From positions 237,171-301,170 of the forward strand of contig NZ_OZ060398.1 in assembly GCF_964059085.1 (NCBI RefSeq): 64,000 nt of DNA. The letters are read 5' to 3'. Positions within the stretch are counted from its first letter, which is position 1; every line of letters starts with the position of its first letter. Source of the stretch: Buchnera aphidicola (Mindarus abietinus). GTDB taxonomy: Bacteria; Pseudomonadota; Gammaproteobacteria; Enterobacterales; Enterobacteriaceae. Positions 1-8,308 of this stretch are shown here, piece after piece. The notes below the pieces were generated by a model. It saw nothing but the letters and a program-made list of their open reading frames with translations. It was not told the origin of the DNA and ran no database searches. The position numbers and the translations under genes are program-made.

Positions 1-1
1 A

Positions 2-157
2 GAAAATAAAATTAATGATCTTGAATCTACTATAGATAAAGAAAATAAAATTAATGATCTTGAATCTACTATAGATAAAGAAAATAAAATTAATGATCTT
101 GAATCTACTATAGATAAAGAAAATAAAATTAATGATCTTGAATCTACTATAGATAAA
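2..157 (+). repeat. Four perfect tandem copies of a 39-bp unit inside grpE
   Basis: Copies lie at 2-40, 41-79, 80-118 and 119-157 and are identical to the base. A fifth begins at 158 (gaaaataaa) and diverges after 9 bases. Each unit encodes 13 residues, ENKINDLESTIDK, so any change in copy number keeps the frame. Base 1 fits the last base of a preceding copy, so the array may extend outside the window. Hydrophobic residues fall at positions 4, 7, 11 and then 17, so the period does not fit a continuous heptad coiled coil. Confidence 0.98.
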
Positions 158-667
158 GAAAATAAATTAAAAGAAATAAATTTTTTTAAAGAAATTAATG
201 ATCCAGAAATAAAAGAATTAAAAGATAAAATATTAAAATCTGAAAATAATTTAATAAAAAACAAAATTTTTTTAGAAAAAAAATTAGAAACGACTAAGTT
301 TTTATTTAGAAAAGAAATAGAAAAAAATCATAAATTTTATTTAGAAAAATTTATAAAACAGTTACTTCCTATAATAGATAATTTGGAAAGAGCATTAGAA
401 TCAATCATTAAAAATAATGAAAAATCTGTAATTTTAATATCTAGAAAATTAAAAAAATTAATAGATTTAATTTTAAATATATTAAATTCCTTTAATATAG
501 AAGTAATTAAAGAAAAAAATATTTTATTTAATCCTGAAATTCATCAGGCAATATCGGTTCAAAAATCAAAATACATTAAATCAAATTATGTTATTCTAGT
601 TATGCAAAAAGGATATAGGTTAAATAACCGATTATTACGTCCTGCTATGGTTATAGTTGCTGAATAA
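2..667 (+). CDS. grpE: GrpE nucleotide exchange factor, 5' end outside the window
   Basis: GrpE is the nucleotide exchange factor of DnaK. The reading frame is open from base 2, with 221 codons visible before the TAA, which already exceeds the 197 residues of E. coli GrpE. Family signatures are clear in the C-terminal part: LPIIDNLERALE, FNPEIHQAISVQ and VMQKGYRLNNRLLRPAMV, covering the end of the dimerising helices and the beta domain that contacts DnaK. The N-terminal part is lysine/glutamate-rich and begins with four exact 13-residue repeats. In E. coli grpE lies near rnfH and smpB, the order also seen here. Buchnera is reported to carry two grpE copies; I cannot tell which one this is. 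The true start lies upstream of the window. Confidence 0.93.
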   Translation, partial: ENKINDLESTIDKENKINDLESTIDKENKINDLESTIDKENKINDLESTIDKENKLKEINFFKEINDPEIKELKDKILKSENNLIKNKIFLEKKLETTKFLFRKEIEKNHKFYLEKFIKQLLPIIDNLERALESIIKNNEKSVILISRKLKKLIDLILNILNSFNIEVIKEKNILFNPEIHQAISVQKSKYIKSNYVILVMQKGYRLNNRLLRPAMVIVAE

Positions 668-702
668 AAGATATATCTATATTTAAAAATCTGCTAATTT
701 AA

Positions 703-731
703 CAGAGGTTTTAGAAAAACTACTACCTCTG
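703..731. terminator. Hairpin between convergent grpE and rnfH
   Basis: CAGAGGT at 703-709 pairs with ACCTCTG at 725-731, giving 7 bp with a 15-nt loop. T-rich sequence follows on the plus strand (ATTTTT from about 738). It lies between two genes that end toward each other, as expected for a shared terminator. A competing GTTTT/AAAAC pairing lies inside the loop. Confidence 0.45.
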
Positions 732-741
732 AAAGAAATTT

Positions 742-1029
742 TTATATTTTTTTATTTAAATTTCTTATTCTTAATTCTTGAGGAGTAAAAAAAAGGTTTC
801 GATATATTTCAATTCTATCTCCTTCTTTAATATAATCATTTAAAGATACAATCTTTCCATAAATACCAATTTTGTTTTTAGATAGATTAATATTATGAAA
901 TATTTTTAAAATATTAGATTTCATAACTACATCTTTTACAGTCGAATTTTTAAAAACTTTTATTTTTAATAAATATTGAATTTCTGGAAATGCATAAACT
1001 AAAGTAACATTTATTTTTTTTACAAACAT
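742..1029 (-). CDS. rnfH: RnfH/RatB family protein (UPF0125)
   Basis: This 95-residue ubiquitin-fold protein of the RnfH family has full family length. It aligns over its whole length with E. coli RnfH (YfjF): the N-terminal strand VTLVYAFPEIQYLLKI, the central KIGIYGKIVSLNDYIKEGDR and the conserved end VEIYRNL-type motif IEIYRNLFFTPQELR. The precise role is not settled in any organism; the E. coli name reflects linkage to rnf genes elsewhere. It is divergent from smpB, as in E. coli, where ratA lies between them. ratA is absent here. ATG start at 1029. Confidence 0.85.
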   Translation of the reverse strand: MFVKKINVTLVYAFPEIQYLLKIKVFKNSTVKDVVMKSNILKIFHNINLSKNKIGIYGKIVSLNDYIKEGDRIEIYRNLFFTPQELRIRNLNKKI

Positions 1030-1089
1030 TTTTTTTAATTAATTAAAATTATAATAATTGATTAATTAATCTTAACTGGAATATTTCAT

Positions 1090-1554
1090 ATGTCAAAAAA
1101 AGATAAAAATGTTATTATTAATAATAAAGCTTATTATAATTTTTCTATTATTAATACATTTACAGCAGGAATTGTATTGCAAGGTTGGGAAGTTAAATCA
1201 ATTCGGGAAAGAAGGATAGACATTAGCAATGGATATGTTCTTTTACGCTCTCAAGAAGCATATTTAAATTCAGTAAAAATTGAATTTAAACAAATAAAAA
1301 ATAATTACGAAAAAATAGATCCTTTAAGAGAAAGAAAATTGTTGTTAACAAAAAAAGAAATAAATTTATTATTTAATGAAGTTAAAAATCAAAAATACAC
1401 GATAATTCCATTATCTATATTTTGGAAAAAAAATTGGTGCAAAATAAAAATTGGTCTTTCTAAAGGAAGAAAAAAATATGATAAAAGAAATATAGAAAAG
1501 AAAAAAAGTTGGAAAATAGAGCAATCAAAATTAATTAAAAGAACATTAAGATAA
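1090..1554 (+). CDS. smpB: SsrA (tmRNA)-binding protein SmpB
   Basis: SmpB binds tmRNA and carries it into stalled ribosomes for trans-translation. The protein has 154 residues (about 160 in E. coli). It shows the OB-fold core with AGIVLQGWEVKSIRERR and ISNGYVLLR, and the basic C-terminal tail KGRKKYDKR...KSWKIEQSKLIKR that enters the mRNA channel. A GGA at 1078-1080 lies 9 bases before the ATG. tadA follows 49 bases downstream on the same strand. The tmRNA gene itself is not in the window. Confidence 0.95.
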   Translation: MSKKDKNVIINNKAYYNFSIINTFTAGIVLQGWEVKSIRERRIDISNGYVLLRSQEAYLNSVKIEFKQIKNNYEKIDPLRERKLLLTKKEINLLFNEVKNQKYTIIPLSIFWKKNWCKIKIGLSKGRKKYDKRNIEKKKSWKIEQSKLIKRTLR

Positions 1555-1603
1555 TTGAATAATTAAAATTAATATATTTTTTAAAAAGAAATAAAAATTG
1601 AAC

Positions 1604-2047
1604 ATGAAAAAAACAGATGAATATTGGATTCAATACAGTTTAAAATTAGCTCATTTAAGTAAAAAAAAAGAAGAAGTACCTGTTGGGGCAATATTAGTAT
1701 TAAATAATAAAATAATCGGAAAAGGATATAATTCTTCTATAAATAAAAATGATCCTACTGCTCATGCAGAAATTGTTGCTTTAAGATTAGGTTCTAAAAA
1801 GATAAAAAATTATAGATTATTAAATACTACCTTATATGTTACTTTAGAACCATGTATAATGTGTTTGGGAGCCATTATACACAGCAGAGTAAATCGATTA
1901 GTGTTTGGAACAAAAAACAAGAAAGAAATTGATTTGAAATATATTTATTCCTATAAAAAAAAATTTATTCAAATTAAAAATATAAATTTACAAAATAAAT
2001 GTGCAATTATTTTAAAAAATTTTTTTTCTAAAAAAAGAAAAAAATAA
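1604..2047 (+). CDS. tadA: tRNA-specific adenosine deaminase TadA
   Basis: TadA converts A34 to inosine in the anticodon of tRNA-Arg(ACG), an essential decoding step. With the ATG at 1604 it has 147 residues. An in-frame TTG two codons upstream (1598) is possible but aligns no better with E. coli TadA. Zinc and catalytic residues are in place: TAHAEI (His54, Glu56) and PCIMC (Cys84, Cys87). The C-terminus is short and lysine-rich compared with E. coli. It ends 6 bases before the convergent acpS, with no room for a terminator. Confidence 0.93.
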   Translation: MKKTDEYWIQYSLKLAHLSKKKEEVPVGAILVLNNKIIGKGYNSSINKNDPTAHAEIVALRLGSKKIKNYRLLNTTLYVTLEPCIMCLGAIIHSRVNRLVFGTKNKKEIDLKYIYSYKKKFIQIKNINLQNKCAIILKNFFSKKRKK

Positions 2048-2053
2048 AAAAGA

Positions 2054-2434
2054 TTACTTTTCCATTATTACCACTGCAGAGGCATACATTCTTTCATCTG
2101 TATAACTTACATGAATTCTTTTAATTTTAAAAAAAATAGCTAATTTTTTTGCTTCTTTAAGAAGACTTAATTTCGGTTTTCCAAAACTATCATTTTCTAT
2201 TTGAAAATTTTTAAAAGATATTTTTTTTTGAATTCCAATACCTAATGCTTTAGAAGCAGCTTCTTTTATTACAAAACATTTAGCTAAAAAAAAAACTTTA
2301 TTTTTATGAATTAAAAAATTCTTCCATTCTATTTTGGATAGAATTCTAAGAGGAAGTTTGTCACCCAAACGAAATACTATTTTCTGAATTCTTTTAATTT
2401 CAACAATATCTATTCCTATTCCAAAAATACACAT
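2054..2434 (-). CDS. acpS: Holo-[acyl-carrier-protein] synthase
   Basis: AcpS transfers 4'-phosphopantetheine from CoA to the serine of apo-ACP, activating fatty acid synthesis. It has 126 residues, the same length as E. coli AcpS. The Mg-binding Asp9 is in GIGIDIVEI, and Lys57-Glu58 in the FVIKEAASKALG segment correspond to the conserved KEA motif. It lies downstream of era in the same direction, as in E. coli, but recO and pdxJ, which separate them there, are missing. Confidence 0.94.
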   Translation of the reverse strand: MCIFGIGIDIVEIKRIQKIVFRLGDKLPLRILSKIEWKNFLIHKNKVFFLAKCFVIKEAASKALGIGIQKKISFKNFQIENDSFGKPKLSLLKEAKKLAIFFKIKRIHVSYTDERMYASAVVIMEK

Positions 2435-2498
2435 ATTAAAATATTAACCTTTAATTTTTTTTGAATGTTTATTTGAATTTAAAAAATATTTTTATTAC

Positions 2499-3329
2499 TT
2501 ACATAATTTTAAGAAAAAGATGAATTTTTTTTCTAAAGTTCAACTCTATATTTTTTCTAGAAGATAAACTTAATTTTTTTATCATATTTCCATTTTTTCC
2601 AATAAAAATTTTTTTGTGTTTTTCGTAATTTGTTTTTATAACAGCTTGAATATAATAATTATTATTAATAATTTTAAATGATTGAACCATAATTTTTGTA
2701 TTATAAGGCAATTCTTTTTTTAAAAAGAATAACGTTTGTTTTCGTATTATTTCTGTTACTATAAAAATAGTAGAAGAATGAGTGATATATTCTTTAGGAA
2801 ATAAGTGTGATGATAAAAATAATTTTTTTTTAATAAAAAATGATAAAGTATTTATATTTTCTCCTGTCTTAGCTGAAATAGGAATAATTTCTGAAAAATT
2901 AAATTTATTTTTTATGTTTTTTATATAGGGTAAAAGATTTTCTTTTTTTTTAACTTTATCAATTTGATTAATTAATAAAATTATAGGTATATCATATTTT
3001 TTAATATTTTTTAGAAAAAAAGTATCAATGCTGTCCCAGCATAAATATTTAGTCATGTATAATATACATGCACATTTTTTTTCTTTTTTAATAATTCGTT
3101 TAATAATTTCTCTTTTTTTTGGATTATCGATCATTCCAGGAGTATCTAAATAAACAAATTGATGTTTTTTTTCTGTTTTTATTCCTGTTATACAACTTCG
3201 AGTACTATTTTTTCTAAATGATGTAATAGAAATTTTTTTATTCATTAATTTATTTAATAATGTAGATTTTCCTGTATTGGATTTTCCAACAATTATTAAT
3301 TTACCAAAATAAGTTTGTTTATTTTTCAC
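2499..3329 (-). CDS. era: GTPase Era, C-terminally clipped
   Basis: Era is a GTPase that binds the 3' end of 16S rRNA during 30S maturation. G1 is GKSNTGKST (15-23), G3 DTPG (62-65), G4 NQID (121-124) and G5 SAKTG (152-156). The KH domain GxxG loop is GKNG. G4 departs from the usual NKxD. The protein has 276 residues against 301 in E. coli and stops right after IHLFLKIM, so about 24 residues that follow the KH domain in E. coli are missing. The GTG start overlaps the rnc stop in the sequence GTGA, which suggests translational coupling. Confidence 0.92.
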   Translation of the reverse strand: MKNKQTYFGKLIIVGKSNTGKSTLLNKLMNKKISITSFRKNSTRSCITGIKTEKKHQFVYLDTPGMIDNPKKREIIKRIIKKEKKCACILYMTKYLCWDSIDTFFLKNIKKYDIPIILLINQIDKVKKKENLLPYIKNIKNKFNFSEIIPISAKTGENINTLSFFIKKKLFLSSHLFPKEYITHSSTIFIVTEIIRKQTLFFLKKELPYNTKIMVQSFKIINNNYYIQAVIKTNYEKHKKIFIGKNGNMIKKLSLSSRKNIELNFRKKIHLFLKIM

Positions 3330-4006
3330 GTTAATCCTAATTTTATTAAAGCATGTTGAGCAGCATCTTGTTCAGCTCTTCTTCGACTGGATCCTACTCC
3401 TATTAAATTTTCATTAATTCCTGAAATTTCACAATGAATTGTAAAGAGTTGATTATGTGCTTCTCCATATACTTTAACAATTAAATAAGAAGGTAAAGGT
3501 AAATGTTTAGCTTGTAAATATTCTTGTAATCTTGTTTTAGGATCTTTTTTTGTATTAATAGGATTTATTTTTTTTAATCTATGTTTATACCAATCAAGAA
3601 TCAGTATTTCTATTTTATAAATATTACTATCTAAAAAGATAGCTCCTATTAAAGCTTCAATAGTATTTGCAAGAATGGATTCTCGTCTAAAACCTCCACT
3701 TTTAAGTTCTCCTTGTCCTAATTGTAAGTATTCTCCTAAATCAAATTCATAAGCAATTGTAGCCAATGTATGACCACAAACTAAAGAGGCTCTTATCCTA
3801 CTCATATCACCTTCATTAATATGAGGAAAATATTTATATAAAGCATTTGCAATAATAAAGCTTAAGATAGAATCTCCTAAAAATTCTAATCTTTCATTAT
3901 GTTGACTACTAGCACTTCGATGAGTTAATGCTTGAATTAGTAGTTCTTTATTTTTAAATTTATAACCTAATATTTTTTGCAGTTTATTTATTATAAAATT
4001 TGTCAT
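3326..4006 (-). CDS. rnc: Ribonuclease III with Asp114 replaced by Asn
   Basis: RNase III cleaves double-stranded RNA, notably the rRNA precursor. The ATG at 4006 gives 226 residues, exactly E. coli length and aligned from [11 protein letters not shown] longer frame starting at a TTG at 4063 would add 19 unrelated residues. The catalytic domain shows [11 protein letters not shown] (Glu38, Glu41, Asp45) and NEGDMSR (Glu65), and Glu117 is kept. The residue equivalent to the metal ligand Asp114 is Asn (ANTIEAL, codon AAT). The dsRNA-binding domain is intact ([23 protein letters not shown]). It overlaps era by 4 bases, as part of the lepA-lepB-rnc-era order. Confidence 0.95.
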   Translation of the reverse strand: MTNFIINKLQKILGYKFKNKELLIQALTHRSASSQHNERLEFLGDSILSFIIANALYKYFPHINEGDMSRIRASLVCGHTLATIAYEFDLGEYLQLGQGELKSGGFRRESILANTIEALIGAIFLDSNIYKIEILILDWYKHRLKKINPINTKKDPKTRLQEYLQAKHLPLPSYLIVKVYGEAHNQLFTIHCEISGINENLIGVGSSRRRAEQDAAQHALIKLGLT

Positions 4007-4087
4007 TTTATAGCAATTCCAAATGTTTGGTAATTGAGTGACATATATAACAGAAATAAACAATAACAGTATTTAATATTTATTTTT

Positions 4088-5002
4088 TTAATAAATTTTT
4101 CCTATTCGATTAATTTGAATACCAGTAGGCCATTCATTTTCCTTTTTTTTTAAACTCATCCAAATTATTGTGGCTTTTCCTAAAATATTTTTTTTTGGAA
4201 CAAATCCCCAAAATCTACTATCTAAACTATTGTCTCTATTATCTCCTAAAACAAAATAAGAGTTTTCAGGTATTTTCCATTGAAAAATAATTTCATTGGA
4301 TTGATTAGGATTTTTTTTTATCTTTTGTTTTAATAAACATATTTTATGATTTATAGTATCTAATTTTTCTTCATAAGTATTAAAAGATAAATGAACGCTT
4401 TTTTTATTAACTGATTTAGCAATTTTATTTAAAAAAATACATTCATTTACAATTTTTTTTGAATAGATATAAATATTTTTTTTACATTTTTTTTTTATAC
4501 TACATTTTTCTTTAATTATTATTTTTTTTTTAAAAAAATTATAGAATACTGTTTCTCCAGGTAAACCGATAATTCTTTTTACGAAATTTAATTTAGGATT
4601 TTTAGGATATTCAAAAACTATAATTTCTCCTCTTTTAGGAAAATTTTTTTTTATAAAAATGTTTTTTAGAAATGGAATTTTTATTCCATATTCAAATTTT
4701 TTAACTAAAATAAAATCTCCAGGAAATAACGTTGGTACCATGGAACTTGATGGAATTTGAAAAGGTTCAAAGAAAAATGATCTAATAAAAAAAATAAAAG
4801 AAATAATAAAAAATGTTATAAACATTGATTTTTCTATTAGTAATTTACTTATATTTTTTATAAATTTGGAAAAATATTTTTTTTTATATAAAAATATATA
4901 ATTAGATATTTTTTTTTTAAGAAAACATTTTTTTAATAATCTAAATATTCCAGAGATTAAAGTTAATAAAAAAAAAATAAAAAATATTATTTCATTTCGC
5001 AT
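4088..5002 (-). CDS. lepB: Signal peptidase I
   Basis: LepB is the inner-membrane serine protease that removes signal peptides from exported proteins. It has 304 residues (324 in E. coli). Two hydrophobic N-terminal segments (about 4-22 and 60-77) flank a lysine-rich cytoplasmic loop. The catalytic dyad is Ser87 in PSSSMVPTL and Lys142 in VKRIIGLPGE. The C-terminal box GDNRDNSLDSRFWGFVP is complete. The periplasmic middle part is lysine-rich and diverged, and contains a 10-nt homopolymer (4522-4531). It starts 17 bases after lepA with AGGA before the ATG, so the two are probably cotranscribed. Confidence 0.95.
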   Translation of the reverse strand: MRNEIIFFIFFLLTLISGIFRLLKKCFLKKKISNYIFLYKKKYFSKFIKNISKLLIEKSMFITFFIISFIFFIRSFFFEPFQIPSSSMVPTLFPGDFILVKKFEYGIKIPFLKNIFIKKNFPKRGEIIVFEYPKNPKLNFVKRIIGLPGETVFYNFFKKKIIIKEKCSIKKKCKKNIYIYSKKIVNECIFLNKIAKSVNKKSVHLSFNTYEEKLDTINHKICLLKQKIKKNPNQSNEIIFQWKIPENSYFVLGDNRDNSLDSRFWGFVPKKNILGKATIIWMSLKKKENEWPTGIQINRIGKIY

Positions 5003-5019
5003 ATAAAATCCTTTAAAAA

Positions 5020-6813
5020 TTATTTTTTACAGGTGTTTAGTACTGAGAAAAAAGCTTCTTGAGGCAAATTTACATTACCAATTTTTTTCATTCTTTTTTT
5101 TCCTTTTTTTTGTTTTTGAAGTAATTTTTTTTTACGACTAATATCTCCTCCGTAACATTTAGATAAAACATTTTTTCTTAATTGTTTTATTGTGGAGCGA
5201 GCAATAATTCGGTTTTTTACCTTAGCTTGTAAAGCTATATCAAACTGGTGACGAGGTATAAAATGTTTCATTTTTTTGATTATTTCTTTACCTCTCTCTA
5301 AAACTTGGCTTTCATGAATAATAATTGAAAAAGCATCTATTTTTTGAGCATTCACTAATATATCTAAACAAACCATATTAGATTTTTTAAATTTTTTAAA
5401 ATCATATTCTAATGAAGCATAGCCACTTGAAATAGATTTAAGTTCATCAAAAAAATTTAAGATAATTTCTGACATTGGTATTTCATAAGTTAAAGATACT
5501 TGTTTTTCATAAAAAAAAATTTTTGTTTGAATACCTCTCTTTAAATTACATAATTTTATAATATTTCCTAAATATTGAATGGGAGATAGAATATAACATT
5601 CTGCAATAGGCTCTCTAAAAGATTTAATATTTTTTAATGCGGAAATTCTAGCAGGAGTATCAATATATATTAATTTTTCATTTTCATCTTCTATTTCATA
5701 AACAACCGTTGGAGCTGTTGAAATTAAATTCAATTGATATTCTCGTTCTAATCTAGCTTGTATAATTTCCATATGAAGCAAACCTAAAAATCCACATCTA
5801 AATCCAAATCCAAGAGCAATTGAATTTTCAGGTTCATAAAATAAAGAAGAATCATTCAAACTTAATTTTCCTAAAGCATCTCGAAACAAAGTATATTGTT
5901 CTGAAGAAATTGGAAATAATCCAGCATAAATTTGAGGTTTAACTTTTTTAAATCCGGGTAGTTGATTAATAGCTGGTCGTATTGAAGATGTTATAGTTGC
6001 TCCGACCGGAGCTCCTAAAATATTTTTAATTCCACAAATAATCCAACCAACTTCTCCACAATTTAAAATATCTTTTTTTATTTGTTTAGGTGTAAAAATT
6101 CCAATTTCTTCTATAAAATATTTTCTTTTAGTACTCATAATTTGTATTTTTTCTCCTTTTTTTAAAGATCCATTTTTTATACAAACAAGAGAAACTATTC
6201 CTAAATATTTATCAAACCAAGAATCAATTATTAAAGCTTGTAAAGGTTTTTCAATTTTTCCAGTGGGAGCTGGAATATCAGTAATTATTTTTTCTAATAT
6301 ATCAATAATTCCAAATCCTGTTTTTGCAGAACATTCAACTGCTTGTTTAGACGAAATGCCAATTATTTCTTCTATGTCTTTTCTAATTTTTTTAGGATCG
6401 GCAGTAGGTAAATCAATTTTGTTAATAACAGGAATAACTTTCAGTTTTTGTTCAATAGCTGTATAACAATTAGCAACAGTTTGTGCTTCTATTCCTTGAC
6501 TTGCATCTATTACCAATAAAGCCCCTTCACATGCTGACAATGATCTAGATACTTCATAAGAAAAATTAACATGTCCGGGAGTATCAATAAAATTAAATTT
6601 AAAATTTTGCTTTTTTTTAGATAAATAGTTAATACTTACACTTCGAGCTTTAATAGTAATTCCTCTTTCTCGTTCCAATTCCATAGAGTCAAGAACTTGA
6701 TTAGACATTTCCCGATTAGATAATCCTCCACATATTTGAATTAACCGATCAGAAATTGTTGATTTTCCATGATCAATATGTGCAATAATAGAAAAATTTC
6801 TTAAATATTTCAT
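5020..6813 (-). CDS. lepA: Elongation factor 4 (LepA)
   Basis: LepA is a translational GTPase related to EF-G that acts on the ribosome under stress and in assembly. It has 597 residues against 599 in E. coli. G1 is AHIDHGKST (11-19), the switch segment RERGITI is at about 49-54, G3 DTPGH is at 77-81 and G4 NKID at 131-134. The LepA-specific C-terminal domain is present ([20 protein letters not shown]). First gene of the minus-strand lepA-lepB-rnc-era block and divergent from mnmA across 186 bases. Confidence 0.97.
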   Translation of the reverse strand: MKYLRNFSIIAHIDHGKSTISDRLIQICGGLSNREMSNQVLDSMELERERGITIKARSVSINYLSKKKQNFKFNFIDTPGHVNFSYEVSRSLSACEGALLVIDASQGIEAQTVANCYTAIEQKLKVIPVINKIDLPTADPKKIRKDIEEIIGISSKQAVECSAKTGFGIIDILEKIITDIPAPTGKIEKPLQALIIDSWFDKYLGIVSLVCIKNGSLKKGEKIQIMSTKRKYFIEEIGIFTPKQIKKDILNCGEVGWIICGIKNILGAPVGATITSSIRPAINQLPGFKKVKPQIYAGLFPISSEQYTLFRDALGKLSLNDSSLFYEPENSIALGFGFRCGFLGLLHMEIIQARLEREYQLNLISTAPTVVYEIEDENEKLIYIDTPARISALKNIKSFREPIAECYILSPIQYLGNIIKLCNLKRGIQTKIFFYEKQVSLTYEIPMSEIILNFFDELKSISSGYASLEYDFKKFKKSNMVCLDILVNAQKIDAFSIIIHESQVLERGKEIIKKMKHFIPRHQFDIALQAKVKNRIIARSTIKQLRKNVLSKCYGGDISRKKKLLQKQKKGKKRMKKIGNVNLPQEAFFSVLNTCKK

Positions 6814-6999
6814 TTTTAAATTAATTTACCATTATAAAAAAAATAATTGTATTTTTTATATGTTTTATTTTAAACATATTAAATGATACAAAAATGTCAT
6901 TTGCATTATTTAATTAATGATAATATCATCAAAGATAAAAAACACCTTATTTTATTTAACAGAACTATAAAATTGATATAAACTATTGAACATTAAAAT

Positions 7000-8130
7000 A
7001 TGATAATGATTAAAAAAAAAATAAAAAATCCTAAAGTTATTGTTGCAATGTCAGGAGGAGTGGATTCTTCAGTATCTGCTTGGTTATTAAAAAGGAAAAA
7101 TTATCAGGTAGAAGGATTATTTATGAAAAACTGGGAAGAAGATGATAATTCTGAATATTGTGGATCTAAAAAAGATTTAAAAGATGCAAAAAAAGTATGT
7201 AAACAATTAAACATATACTTACATACTATAAATTTTTCTTTAGAATATTGGAATTATGTTTTTAAGAATTTTTTATCAGAACATAAATTTGGTCGAACAC
7301 CAAATCCTGATATTTTATGTAATAAAGAAATAAAATTTAGATTCTTTTTAAATTTTTCAATAAAAGTATTAAACGCAGACTTTATAGCAACAGGTCATTA
7401 TGTACGAAAAAAAGAAATTTTAAAAAAAATTTATTTATTAAAGGGAAGAGATTTAAAAAAAGATCAAAGTTATTTTTTATATTCTATTACTAATTATGCT
7501 TTAAAAAAAACTTTGTTTCCTTTGGGGAATTTTTGTAAAAAAGAAGTTAGAAAAATTGCTAAAAAATTAGATTTAGTAGTAGCAGAAAAAAAAGATTCTA
7601 CCGGAATTTGTTTTATAAATCCAAAAAATTTTAAATTATTTTTAAAAAAATATTTAGAGGTTAAAGAAGGAAATATTATTTCTGTTAAAAAAAAATTATT
7701 AGGGAAACATTCTGGATTAGTAAATTATACGATAGGACAGCGTAAGGGATTAAAAATTGGAGGAAAAAAAAATTTTTCTTCTAAGCCTTGGTATGTGGTT
7801 GAAAAACATATTGATACTAATTCCCTAATTGTAGAACAAGGAATTAATAACATATATTTAATGTCTAAAGGATGTTTAGTTACCAACTTATCATGGATAA
7901 ATGATTATTTAGTTTGTGATTCTTTCGAATGTACAGTTAAAACTAGATATCAACAAAAAGATATTAAATGTGTAATAAACAAAGTTAGTCAAGATTTAAT
8001 TAAAGTCAGGTTTAAAAAACCTGTTTCTTCAGTGACCCCTGGACAGTCAGCTGTTTTCTATTTAAAAAGTATTTGTTTAGGGGGAGGCATTATCAAAAAA
8101 AGAATTGCTTTAAAAAAAATTAATATATAA
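7000..8130 (+). CDS. mnmA: tRNA-specific 2-thiouridylase MnmA
   Basis: MnmA thiolates U34 of tRNA-Lys, -Glu and -Gln using sulfur relayed from IscS. It has 376 residues. The PP-loop is SGGVDSS (18-24). The catalytic cysteines are Cys107 in NPDILCNKEIKF and Cys204 in STGICFIN. The substrate segment GRTPNPD and the C-terminal domain (VTPGQSAVFY, CLGGGII) match E. coli MnmA. ATG codons at 7000 and 7006 are both possible starts. A run of ten A at 7012-7021 lies right after the start. E. coli order is mnmA-hflD-purB; hflD is absent here. Confidence 0.96.
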   Translation: MIMIKKKIKNPKVIVAMSGGVDSSVSAWLLKRKNYQVEGLFMKNWEEDDNSEYCGSKKDLKDAKKVCKQLNIYLHTINFSLEYWNYVFKNFLSEHKFGRTPNPDILCNKEIKFRFFLNFSIKVLNADFIATGHYVRKKEILKKIYLLKGRDLKKDQSYFLYSITNYALKKTLFPLGNFCKKEVRKIAKKLDLVVAEKKDSTGICFINPKNFKLFLKKYLEVKEGNIISVKKKLLGKHSGLVNYTIGQRKGLKIGGKKNFSSKPWYVVEKHIDTNSLIVEQGINNIYLMSKGCLVTNLSWINDYLVCDSFECTVKTRYQQKDIKCVINKVSQDLIKVRFKKPVSSVTPGQSAVFYLKSICLGGGIIKKRIALKKINI

Positions 8131-8308
8131 GAAACGTTGAATATTATCTTTAATTAAATTTTATTTATAAAATATAAAAATATTTTTTAATTAGATTAAA
8201 TATTTTTACTTAAAAAAAAACTTATAAAATTTAAAATTTTTTTCTAGAGTTTTAAATAATTAAAACTATATTTTTAGATGAATTAAGTAAAACATAGGAA
8301 TTCCTTTA

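Noticed and set aside
2-157. CRISPR array
   Set aside because: The repeat units are contiguous without spacers and lie in frame within grpE.
1598-1603. TTG start for tadA
   Set aside because: Two extra codons only. ATG at 1604 is the stronger initiator and no ribosome binding site favours the TTG.
3326-4063. Longer RNase III starting at TTG 4063
   Set aside because: The extra 19 residues have no counterpart in the family, and the ATG at 4006 aligns exactly with the E. coli N-terminus and length.
6901-6999. Promoters for lepA and mnmA in their shared spacer
   Set aside because: Several partial -35/-10 pairs can be drawn, none with good spacing and position; at this base composition they are expected by chance.
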